This document shows positions 33,489-44,739 of a stretch of 64,000 nucleotides of DNA, piece by piece. The stretch comes from Emergomyces orientalis. Lineage: Eukaryota > Ascomycota > Eurotiomycetes > Onygenales > Ajellomycetaceae. The stretch covers positions 372,001-436,000 of the forward strand of contig MOWL01000045.1 of assembly GCA_002110485.1 (NCBI GenBank). Reading direction: 5' to 3'. Within the stretch, counting starts at the first letter, position 1, and the number at the start of each line of letters is the position of its first letter. The notes under the pieces were generated by a model that was not told where the DNA came from, did not search any database, and saw only the letters and a program-made list of their open reading frames with translations. Position numbers and translations under genes: made by a program.

Positions 33489-35492
33489 TTGAACTACTAA
33501 ACTTATACATAACCTGAGTACCAAGTTTATTGGTAACTTTTCTTCTTTGAGTGTACTTTGTGGGTAGTGTATGTGGTGATCATTTGACGGAACGAGGCAT
33601 GTGGGTACCTATAGTGGTAAAGCTTTTAACTAGCGTTTGCTGGCCATGGTAAGGCGGAGTTAGCCGCCTGTGGATTTTCAATAATGGAGCTTTTAAATCC
33701 CTAGCAAATCAACTCAGCGACAATCTTCATTTTAAGAAGCCATGATGATGATGATGATGATGGACAGTTAAACCCCCGATGCTAAGAAAGACAGGTGATG
33801 GAACTGTTTCCCTTTTTGTTATGCCGTGCAATATAAATATAAACTCTAGAGTTACCGAAGGGAAAATTAAAACAATTGACTTTCAATGCCGCCCTCTTTC
33901 CACGAACCTGTCGCCTCTTTGGGTTTTTCTAGAAGAACCTTCTTTTCTTCCTCCCCTAGGCCAATGAGCTTCAATAATTCTATGAATCGGCCGTATCCAT
34001 AACAAACGAGACGAAAAGAATAGCTGGAAAACAACCCCCAGCTCAATTTTAATAGCAGGCAGTTGGCTACTTTCTGTTATCTTAAAAACGTGCCCCAAAC
34101 TAGATCTGTGATTTTGGCAAGTTAGTAGGTATGGAAAGGAGCTGATTTACTTTTGGGGCCCCACGCGGATACAGGGGCCTGCTGCTGGAGGAGAAAGAAA
34201 GAAAGGACAGGCAGATACAGAATAATAATAATAATAACAATAACTAATAGAAAATGACAGGCCATCCCGATGGATTACAGAATCGAAAGATTTTTTGTTA
34301 ACTTTTTCTGATGAGAAGGCAAGTGGGAACTGAAGTAAATATTTCGATGCTCTTTGAAGGAAATTTTTCTTCAAGAATACACGCTAATGCTTTACCCTCT
34401 TCTTCTTCTTCTTTCTTCTTTTTTTTATATTTTTAAAATTTAAGCTTTATTTAATTTATTCATGTATCAGACAGAGGCGAAGACAAAAGGGAATAATCGG
34501 AAAGGTAGATAGCTCCCATGCTTTTTTATTTTATTTTTAATCAGCCTCCTGATCCCTCCCAATGTCTGCACTTCGTTCCCATTTTTGTTCCCTTTGTTTT
34601 TTTGATTTCCAGTTTCTTTTTTTTCCTTCTCGATTCCTTTGGGCTCCATAGTAATCCTAACCTTGAGGCTAGTTAGCAACTTTCTCCTTCCTAGCATAGG
34701 AGCAGGTTTTGTTTAAAATAAATAAAAGTGACAAGGCCAATGTTGCGGGAAAGCAGACGGATAAGGTGGGGGTGGATTAAAGACAAAATAGCATTCAGTC
34801 ATAATCATAAATAACCAGGACGGGGTTCCACTTCCTTTTCCTCTCGGGGATCAGGGGAAATTTGGTAATGAAGGTCGTTGAAAATGATATGGCGTTTTGA
34901 TGGCTCGTATTTCTCTTATATAGAGAGAGACCTTTCTCCTTAAGATGAATATTGACGCATTCTTTTGTCATATTGTTGGCATGCATTGCATTCCCATATC
35001 CCTGATGGTGACACTAGATACAAATCCCCACGTTGCACTAAGCTGTTCGTATATGTATATTCCATTCATCAGGAGTTGAGATTATTTAGCAATGCATCTA
35101 TTCAATATCCGGTAAACTTTTTGGAGAATAATTTTTTTCATAATTTGGGCATGTTTAATATTCCGGTTGCGTGGATCACCGTTCTGTATACCTTCTCGGT
35201 TTTTTTCTTCTCTCCTTTCCATTTTCCTTCTTCATCCTTTTCATTTGTGCACTTGAAGTTGCACAAATTGTATCACAGTTCCCCACTTTTTGGCTGGTAT
35301 CAGACAATCATGAGGCTCCGGGCTGAAAAAGGGCTGAGGAAACTGGCTGGTCCAAACCAGCTCAATTGTCTCTCATCTGTCGCACGGGAAATTTTGGCAG
35401 AATTTGTATGTTTGCCATTGTGTTCTTCTTTTGTTCCTATTTCTTGAAGCAAAAAAATTTGAGGTTTTCTGTGAGGCTGGCAATGGCAAGAG

Positions 35493-35522
<30 letters not shown>
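35493..35522 (+). repeat. Poly-A tract of 30
   Basis: Uninterrupted A run in gene-free DNA. Confidence 0.9.
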
Positions 35523-35525
<3 letters not shown>

Positions 35526-38260
35526 GGTGCGCGGATATCTACTTTGCTGGCTTGTCCTTGGTTTTTAGCTAGTAGCCCTGCTTTTGGATGGAGAGCGCTT
35601 AGCTGCATGCAAAGTAGACTGCGTAGGTGGCTTGTTTTCTTTTTTTCTTTTTCTTCTTGTTTTCTTTTTCGTTCTCCTGCGTTTTCCAGTTCTCTTTTTG
35701 TTTTATCAATGGTAGAAGATTATTTCCTTCCCCGTCTTGATGTGAGAACAACGGGAAAGTTGTCCAGATATATACATATACACCACAAGAAACCACACGG
35801 TACTGGGGAACTCAAGCTAACCACCACAATGGCAGGTTGGGAACTGAGTCGCGTCTGGGGTACTACTGTATGATGCAGTTAAACCTTTTTAGGGGTACCC
35901 CGGACTATGACAAGAAAAAATAAGCAAGCTGTTCCCATGGACGCAGGTTCTGTAGCTAGGGTTAATTGAACTCTGAACTACAGTATTTGAGAAGGGTGGG
36001 AAAAGATAGCCCCGACTACACTGAGTATTCAACAGTAAATTTTGTTTTATAATAAACATCACCTCCTCTGGAGGCAGTTTCTCCCAATCTTAACTGAAAT
36101 TTTAACAGCAAAGGGGCGTCTTTCTTCCCTGCCCCTATTTTGCTGCCAAGAGGACATTGTTAGTTATGCCACTCACTTATTAACGATGCTGATGGTTGCC
36201 GTAGATATTTACCCAATAGGTTAGCCAGCGCCGGCTGTAACATAAATATATGACTACCCAACTCAATGGAATGATGAATTGGTGGATGGAGGGTTAGATG
36301 AATGAATGGGTGTGGGTGGGTGTACTCCGTAGGGAAGGACGATGATGAATCATGTTGATGATGACATTGATGTGGAGATGAGTTTTCTGCTGCGTATGCA
36401 TTTATCCGACGACATTTACATAATTTCATGGGGGGATTATTCTGTTAACAATATCAATAATGCCACATCCCCTTCCCTGCTCATGCTTGTCATTGGTAGT
36501 TTGAACTGACAGGTATTGAGGTTAGTTGCGGAGAAGTTACCGCTGTCATCTTTTGTTTGAAGATAGATGGAATGATAATAAAATAAAAGAAAAAGAAAAA
36601 GAAAAAGTTGAAGAACAGAGGGGGGTTCAAGATCTGGTCTCGGGCAAAATTCTTCCGCCTTTTTTCTCTATATATATATATTTTTTTTGCTATTTTCTCG
36701 TTTATTTTCAAATTCTCCTGCCCGAAAGAGAGAAAGAAAAAGAAACAAAATAGTTAGCGCTATTCCTGGGTTGGGCAAGGACGGTGATCAGATTTGGGTG
36801 CAACAGGTGAGATCCACACAACGTGGTTAACCCAATTCGTGGGATACGAATGCAACCCATCGCAGCCCAAACCCAAAGGTGAACGAAGGAGTGAGAAAAG
36901 TTAGGGCCACAAGGGCAGGCTTATTAGCATATTTTCGAAGGTATATTATCATGCGCCAGCGACCGAACTTGATAGTTTGTCTGAACCCAAGAAATAAAAC
37001 GAGGATACATTAACAGTCCTGGGAAAGAGAAAACTTGAAAAGGATAAAACTTGGTTCTTTAACTTACATTTCTCCCTTTCAAATTTACGTTAGTATTACG
37101 GGCATTATTTTTAGCTGCGACGAAGACACCACACACATGGAAATTTCCGACGCAGGGAAGGCAGCGTGGAAGCGAAGTACGGCGCGTTAGAAAGGGAAAA
37201 GATAGGTAAGCAGGATGTTTCGGGTAGAGATGAGGTCCTTTTTTTTGGGGGGGAGAATTATTGACATCATCGCCGCTGACCATCAAAAGGCAAGCAAGCC
37301 GAGTGTACGTAGCGTAGTGCAAGCAACGGCCGCCCTACTTGAAGCCTAGTTGAGGCTAACCTTGGGCCAGGTTTCGACGCCATTGGCCACTACCACCAGG
37401 AGGAGCAGTGCCGAAACCTGTAGGTGGCTGCGTTCTTCTCTTCTCTGGGTTTCTTTTATGGGTCTTACTTTTAGTCGTAAAAATCATCAAAAGTCTCTCC
37501 GTGCTGGTAATAAAATAACACAGACTGAGGTCCGTTCTGCAGTGGTTTTAACGGGGTTGTTTTCTATTCGGGATTCGAATTTGTTCCTTCTCTTTTTTCT
37601 GGTGGAGTCCTTTCCTCATCCTTTAAACTTATCTTTTTATTGTCGTCCGGATGTTTTCATAAATAGATTTAAGCATATCGTTCGCAGCGTTAAGTTCCAA
37701 AAATTCAGTGATCTGGATAGGTTAACTGTGGGAATAAGTACCTGTTGGGTCACGGGGGATTCGCAAAGTCATGTTATGTTATGCACAATTGATTTTTATT
37801 GTCATTTAGTACCGTTTTTCTGGGGATTTTCCCTGCTGGCTGACTTGCGGACAGCGCAGCAGTCAAGAAAGAGTCAGCATTAAGATCATTATTAATTGTT
37901 TCCTCCTTCTTCCCCAGACCGACTTTTGAATGCATGATATGATGCCTCCAAAATAGATAAATACAATGTTTTGTGAATAATGATAATAATGAAAAATAAA
38001 TATTCAGCCAACAGTTTGTTGCAGACAAGAACAAAAATTTCAAACAAATAGTGTTTATTTTAATTTAATTTTAAATTTAAATTTTCCCTTTTAAATAACT
38101 CTTTTTTGCTTTTTCTTGCCTCTCTGTTGTGCAGCTCCTCCTACGTCATTGCTGCCAAGGCCCAGGAACACGGCGCACGCTCTTGTTGCTTGTTCCTTCA
38201 TTCCTCCATATTAATTAATTGTTCCTCTATGTGAGTGAGACCGCCCTCTGCCAGCGCCAA

Positions 38261-38704
38261 ATGCCCCCAAGCCGCCAGCACTTTCTGCAGCAACCGACGC
38301 CCACATCCACATCCACATCCACATCATCCTCGCCCACTCCCACACCCACGCTGCACTACGCCTACGCCAACAACTACCACAAGTCTAACAACCACCACGC
38401 CCACCAAAGAATAAGCATCTCCACCACGACCACCTCCTCATCTTCTCCCAACCACAAAGGTCCACCACCACCCACACCACCTACCGTCTACCTCGCCAAC
38501 TACACAATTCCAGCCCCGTTTATCCCCCAAATATTTTACAGTACTTTAATACTCTCTATCTATCTGTGCAAGGGTCAAGGGCCAGCCTTGTGCGTCACAG
38601 TCCATAAGAGATGCCAGCCTTTTTCCCAGGCGGTAGTCTTCAATTTCACGACGAGGATTAATTCTCCGGAGGTGGAGGAGGACCAAATGTCCCTAGCAGT
38701 ATGA
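38261..38704 (+). other. Upstream open frame overlapping the kinase ATG (ATGA)
   Basis: A 147-codon Pro/Ser/Thr/His-rich frame whose TGA overlaps the histidine kinase ATG as ATGA at 38701-38704. It looks like leader sequence rather than a folded protein, but if transcribed it would limit translation starting at 38701. Confidence 0.3.
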
Positions 38705-41700
38705 GGACGCCACCGCTTCCCTCCCCAGCTAAGGCCCCTTCATCCGCGGCCTCCTGCAACCGCCATCATCGGCGTCCCTCGAGACCTCACTTGTCTAGCC
38801 CAGGCCCCTTCGTCCAACACGATCCCGATCCTTTGGCGTTCTCGATGCAGCAGTATGATTTCTCTGGGGATGACTCGTCTGCTCACTCTCCAAACCCTGC
38901 AGCTGTCGCCGCCTGCGTGCCCGAGTGTTGCGCTGAGTCCTCTCCGTCTCCCGATCATTCCCGTCATGGAAGGCCCGGCCTACCCCATCGAGGCCAACGA
39001 CAGAGTATGCACACCCTGGATGAATTGCGGAAACACATGGAGGAGACCTTTGTCTATCACTCCCGCTCTGGCTCTCACATCTTGACCACCGATGCTCCTC
39101 CCAGTTCGAGCCAGGATATGAAGTCACCTCGCAAGGCCAAGAGAAGCATTCGTTCTACGCCTGCATCCCCTTCAAGTATCCCAATTCCTCCAGGTTCATT
39201 TTTCAAGTCTAGCGGCCACACTGATTCTTCCTCATCATCACGCACCATCAGATCGCCTAAGCAGACGGATCCTTCTGAATTGTCTGCCTTCCCATTCCCA
39301 ACGCCTTCATCTTTGGCCACTTCTGTAGACCAATCTCTCGATTCGTTGGCCGATGCGCGACCAATCGTGAAGCGCTTGTCGATACGTAGAACCAAGCCTC
39401 GAAGGAGCAAGTCGCCCCCAGCCACTGCCACATCTGCGTTTACTGAATTGAATGGCTCGACAAGGAATGACCCCTTCAGGACCAATGATACTCGCACTAC
39501 CGCCGAAGATTCAAGCTACCCGACCCCAAACCTTTATGATATCACGTTGACGTTGAATTCTGAAGCTGGGCTGGATGCTTGGTGGTCGAATACTGTGAGG
39601 GTCCTCCACACCCATTTTGGTGCTGAAAGGGCAGCCCTAGCGATTCCTGGAGATAGTACCGATCTGGAGAACGTGCCATGGGGCCAAAAAGCAACATATA
39701 GTTTATATGGTTATAGGACGACTTCGTCGTCGGCTGGAACGACACCAGGTAATTATGAGGCAGAAGCCCCATCAAAGGATCCGTCTGCTCGGGAAGCCAC
39801 CGATGTGGACAAGAGGCAAAATAACAATAAATCCTCGAAGCTGAACGGAAGGACTCACGCGCCCTCTGAAAAACGCCCACCTATGGTTACACGTCACTCA
39901 TTTGCTGGTTTAGGAAGACCTGGAAATGTAGGTAGCCGAGATAAAAACATGCGACCAGATGCGCCCACGCGCACTAAAAGCTCATTGAGCTCCGCTAAGA
40001 TGCAACCTGGAACAAAAGATGATAAGGATTCGACGCTCTCCGCAGATCATAGACCCGACACCACCTCAAACCAACGGCCCTCGGAGCCCTCAGTAGATCC
40101 GACGGAACGCACCCCCTGTCCATCAGTCGCCGTTTTCCCCGTTCCGCGTGCCTTGGAAGTTGAATCCGACCCCCTAATAAAACGAACAGGTGTGGTCAAG
40201 CTTTTCGGCAGGACCAAGCCCGCTGTTTTAACGAGACAATACGCTCACGATCCGATATCGTCGCCTCTATATGACTCTATCGCCAAGCAGGCCCCGAAGG
40301 ATGACACGGTTCAGGCATCCCCTGGTGCTACAGTTCTCAATGAGCCTACGACTTGTAATGTTTCCATTGGTCGAACGAGCGTGTGCTCTGCGTCAAGTAC
40401 GGGTACGACCACGCAAACGATAACGGAGCTACCAAGACCTTCCGTCCCTGACTATAGTAACACCGATGTTTCTCCGCCCAACTCCTCGTGTTCGGATTCA
40501 TACGAAGAGTATGAACAAATTCCTCAGTCGCCGTGGTCGCAATCCCCCGCTCCGTCGCCCGCTTCCCTTTCGAACCCAGAACAAAATCCTTTTTTCAATA
40601 GCAGCAGCAAGGTAGATGAAGATGCCTTCGCGTCGAGTCCGCCATTACACGATTATTCCACAAACCAACCTATCGAAGCCATTGGCGTTGATCGTGCCAA
40701 AACAATCATACATATACCCCTAGTACATTCTTCATCTTCGAAACAACCCGCTTCAAACACATTAAGATTTCCCGTTGCTATCATTTCCATCCTCACCCCA
40801 ATTATCCCTTACCCAGCGAACCTGAGAAAGTCTCTCGGATACCTCCTTCCGCACCTCACCACTTCATTTTGCCTAGCGCAGCAGTACAGTCAGCTTGAAC
40901 GGCAACTCTCGACTTCGCGGACTCAGCGATTTGGTCATATCCTTGGGCTTGGCGGAACGTTCTCCGATGCCAGTAGTGAAATGGAATTGGTGGCAGGGCT
41001 CAGCAGCCATGTTAATTATCCACTGGGAGAAAACGTCTCTTTGCAAGGCCACTCAAGCATATCGAGTCCGCTCCAGCGATCGGATACTAGCAGATCGAAT
41101 TCCGCAGTGTCAGGGGCGAACACCCCCGGTTTGGAGTTTGGTGGTGGCATGCCTCGTGACATTTACCTTACCCCTAGCCTAATGTCCAAACACACTTCAG
41201 ACACGTCGGATAGTTATTTCAATATCAAACAGCAATCTGGTGGTATGATGAACCAACAAAGATTGAGGCAGCCCAAAGCAATGCGAGGCCCTTCTGCTTC
41301 AATGTCCCCCCAACTGGGGTCATCACGGGAGAGATCTACAGAGTTCGATGAGTTAACTTCTAGAGATCCTGGTTTAGTGCCTACCCCTTCGTCCAGGACC
41401 CCGAGCATGGCTGCGTCGCCGCAAGGGTCCTCGCGATATGCTTCGTCCGCTTCGATTGCGACACAGCTACATCGCGACCTCTCACCACGACCTTTCCCCG
41501 ACACTATCGCACAGCTAATGCTCAATTCAGTGCCCCTACACCTATTTTTGGCGAAGCCCCACACCGGTGAAGTCATTTGGACCAATGATAAGTTCGATTA
41601 TTACCGGAGGAGCCAACCGCATGAGCAACGTACCAGGGACCCGTGGCTTGATGTGCATGAGAGTGAGCGTGAGAATTTACTAAATGAGTGGTCCAAGGCG

Positions 41701-44700
41701 CTTCGATCAGGGTCACAGTTTACAGAACGAGTCAGAGTTAAGCGATACAACGACGAGTCGACGTATCGTTGGTTTATCTTCCGTGCGAATCCTTTGCTGT
41801 CGCAAACGGGGGAGTTACTTTATTGGATTGGATCGTTCCTTGATGTTCACGAGCAGCACATTGCGGAAATGAAAGCTGCACAGGAGAGGGAAGTATTTGC
41901 CACAAATGCAAAGTATAAAGCGTTAGCCAATTCGATACCCCAGGTAGTGTTCGAGGCTGCTGAATATCGGGGGCTTATCTCGGCCAATGAACAGTGGCAG
42001 CTGTACACAGGCCAATCCCTGGAGGATGCTCTTAACTTAGGTTTTGCGAAACATATCCATCGAGACGATCTTGAGAAATGCGGTATTTTGCTCCCACCAA
42101 ACATCATCCCGGAGCCAGATAATCCAGTTGAGATTGGGCGTACCATGAATACCCTGCGGAGTTCAAAGGCCTTTAAAGAAAATTCCGAGTCCGGTTCGAG
42201 AACGTCAGCGACTAAACCACCCCCGCTTTCACGGACAAATTCGATGCGTGATAAGAAGGGACATTCAACATATCGAGGGTTGACGCATGCACTTCACGAG
42301 TTGGTTGAGAAGGGCGTGGTTACGATACAGAAGGATGAAAACGGGAGATATTCGTATACAACTGAAATCCGGTTGCGATCGAGAGGCGGTGATTTCCGAT
42401 GGCATCTTGTTCGTCTGGTGAAAGTAGAGACTACGAGTTTTGGCGACGGCGAGGCTTCTTGGTATGGCACGTGTACGGATATTAATGATCGAAAGCTCCT
42501 GGAACGGAAGTTGAATAGAGAGATGGAGTCGAAAACGAAGTTTTTCAGTAACATGTCCCACGAGATCAGGACGCCACTCAATGGGATCCTTGGAACGATT
42601 CCCTTTATTTTGGATACGCAGCTAGATAACGATCAGAGACGTATGCTTGATACTATCCAGAATAGTTCTACTAACCTGCGTGAGCTTGTTGACAATATCT
42701 TGGATGTATCCAAAGTGGAAGCGGGGAAGATGAACATTGTGCAACAATGGTTCCATGTTCGCTCTATCGTGGAGGATGTGATTGATACCATTGGGTCGAG
42801 AGCGATAGATAAAGGACTTGAGCTGAATTATCTCGTTGAACCAGATGTTCCTGCCATGGTGATTGGGGATAGGTTCCGAATACGCCAGATCCTTATAAAC
42901 CTGATGGGCAATGCAGTCAAGTTTACGTCGCAGGGAGAAATATACACGCGCTGTTCAATCTACCATGATCCTTCAGTTTCTGTAAACGGCACAGAGATTC
43001 TTTTGAGTTTCGAGGTTGTTGATACCGGCAAAGGTTTTAGCTCGACAGATGCCGAGCGGCTAATGCAAAGATTCAGCCAGATCGAAGGGAGCGGGTCTCA
43101 GCAGCATGCAGGAAGTGGGCTTGGCCTCTTTTTGTCCAAACAGCTAGTGGAGATGCATGGTGGGCGCTTAACCCCGACAAGCAAGGAGGGCCAAGGTGCC
43201 AAGTTCTCTTTCTTTGTTAAGGTCGATGCACCACCGCCGCCACCGCCCCAGGACCCATCGAATTCCAACCGTCATGATCGATACCTTCAGCCCATAGACG
43301 ACACAGCTGCTCTGAGGAGCCCAAGCAGGCAGGAGTTTCCTTCCACTCAAGACATGCTAAGCTTTCACTCACTGACGAGTTCGGATGTCTTGAGCCTGCC
43401 CAGCAAGCAACTCTCCGGGTCCTCTTGGGGGTCAAATCAAATCAACACGCCTCCATCCTCCCGGGGTGGAGGAACTCCATCACAAACTGACCAACCCAGC
43501 GAAACCGCACCTCTTGATATACCCACGCACAACGTGACGGGGGCCGAGGTTATCGTCAGCAGTCCCTCGTCTCAAAAACCCGTCCCTGTCCTCCCTTTGT
43601 CATACGATGTATTGATAATATGCCCCTTCGATTACGCCCGCGAGGCTGTTAAGCAACACATCGAGCAAGTGATACCTCTTGAGGTCACGTGTAAAGTTAC
43701 TGCGGTCCTCGATGTGGAAGACTGGAAGGACCTCGTCGGCAGCGGTGATTGTCCCAATTTCACGCACCTGGCGATCAGCCTCCCGGACGCCAACGACGTC
43801 AAGGAAACTATGCAAATGGTTTTCCAATGCGATTGCGATAATAATAACACTAATAATAATACCAAACGCACGCCACCCACCCTGATTATTGTCTCGGACA
43901 TCTACCAGAAACGGGAGCTCAGCGAGGCGTATGACCAGTTCCGTGCTCTTGGCGGTAAAGGGTTTTTAGTTCCGAAGCCCGTCAAACCCTCCTCGTTCTC
44001 GATGATATTTGACCCGTATAACCAGCGGGATCTCAGCAATGACCGAAATCAGGATATGGCACGGGAGATTAATAACAGTTTCAAGACGATGTCGAAGATT
44101 GTCAAGGAGGTTATTGGGAATAAAGGATATCGGATTTTACTCGTGGAGGATGATGAGACTAATCGGACGGTACGAGCTATTCATTATCAGGTTCATATTT
44201 TTTTTCTTTTCGGGAATCCTTTGTTAATTTTCCCGCCCATTAATAGGTCATGTTGAAATATTTGGAAAAGGTTAAATTGGCCTCTGAAACGGCTGGCAAT
44301 GGCCAGGAGTGCGTCGATATGGTATTTTCCAAGGAGCCTGGCTATTACTCTTTGATTATAGTAAGACTAAACTCCATCTATACCATTTTCCCCCTTCCTC
44401 CCCCAATTCTTCCGGGCCTTTCGTCTAACCCACCCACTCCTAAAATAGTGCGACATCCAAATGCCCGTCAAAAACGGTTACGAAACCTGCCAAGAAATTC
44501 GCTCGTGGGAGCAGAGGAACCACTTCCCGCAAATCCCCATCATGGCGCTCTCCGCAAACGCAATGATGGACCAGATCGACGATGCTTCACGCGCCGGCTT
44601 TAATGACTACGTGACAAAACCCATCAAGCACAATGAGCTAGGCAAGATGATGATGGAGCTACTCGATCCCAGCGTTCCCCAGGTCCTACTTAGGGACCGG

Positions 44701-44739
44701 AATAAACCAGGGTCTCCGTCGTGTTCGCAGCAGCAATGA
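38701..44739 (+). CDS. Hybrid sensor histidine kinase with PAS domains and C-terminal receiver
   Basis: Three exons, 38701-44169, 44247-44360 and 44449-44739 (introns 77 and 88 bp), giving 1,957 aa; all joins keep frame. Order of parts: Ser/Pro-rich N-terminus; a split GAF-like region (about 279-345 and 660-735) separated by a 300-residue disordered insertion; PAS at about 934-1052 (VPLHLFLAKPHTGEVIWTND); a second PAS at about 1070-1265 with an internal insertion; HisKA with SHEIRTPLNG, phospho-acceptor His 1287; HATPase with N box LINLMGNAVKF, DTGKGF (1441-1446) and GSGLGLFLSK; a degenerate receiver-like segment at about 1635-1775; and a true receiver with EDD 1816-1818, phospho-acceptor Asp 1863 in CDIQMPVKNG and Lys 1918 in TKPIK. 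No membrane segment, so cytosolic. It should feed the Ypd1-type phosphorelay. An in-frame ATG at 38611 is cut off by a TAA; see findings. Confidence 0.93.

Larger units (their letters stand above)
31524..38610. other. 7-kb gene-poor spacer upstream of the histidine kinase
   Basis: Mostly AT-rich with long T- or A-runs (A30 at 35493-35522), triplet runs (ATG at 33,741-33,763; AAT near 34,222-34,240) and one TACTCCGTA (36323). Apart from the coding-like fragment at 33,264-33,488 (separate entry), open frames such as 32,154-32,684 and 37,350-37,883 lack protein-like composition. The last 400 bases include a Pro/Thr-rich upstream frame (38,261-38,704). Such a length could be a large regulatory region or decayed DNA. 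Confidence 0.45.

Noticed and set aside
37350..37883. 177-codon plus-strand frame
   Set aside because: Composition resembles translated AT-rich noncoding DNA; no motif, no spliceable neighbours.
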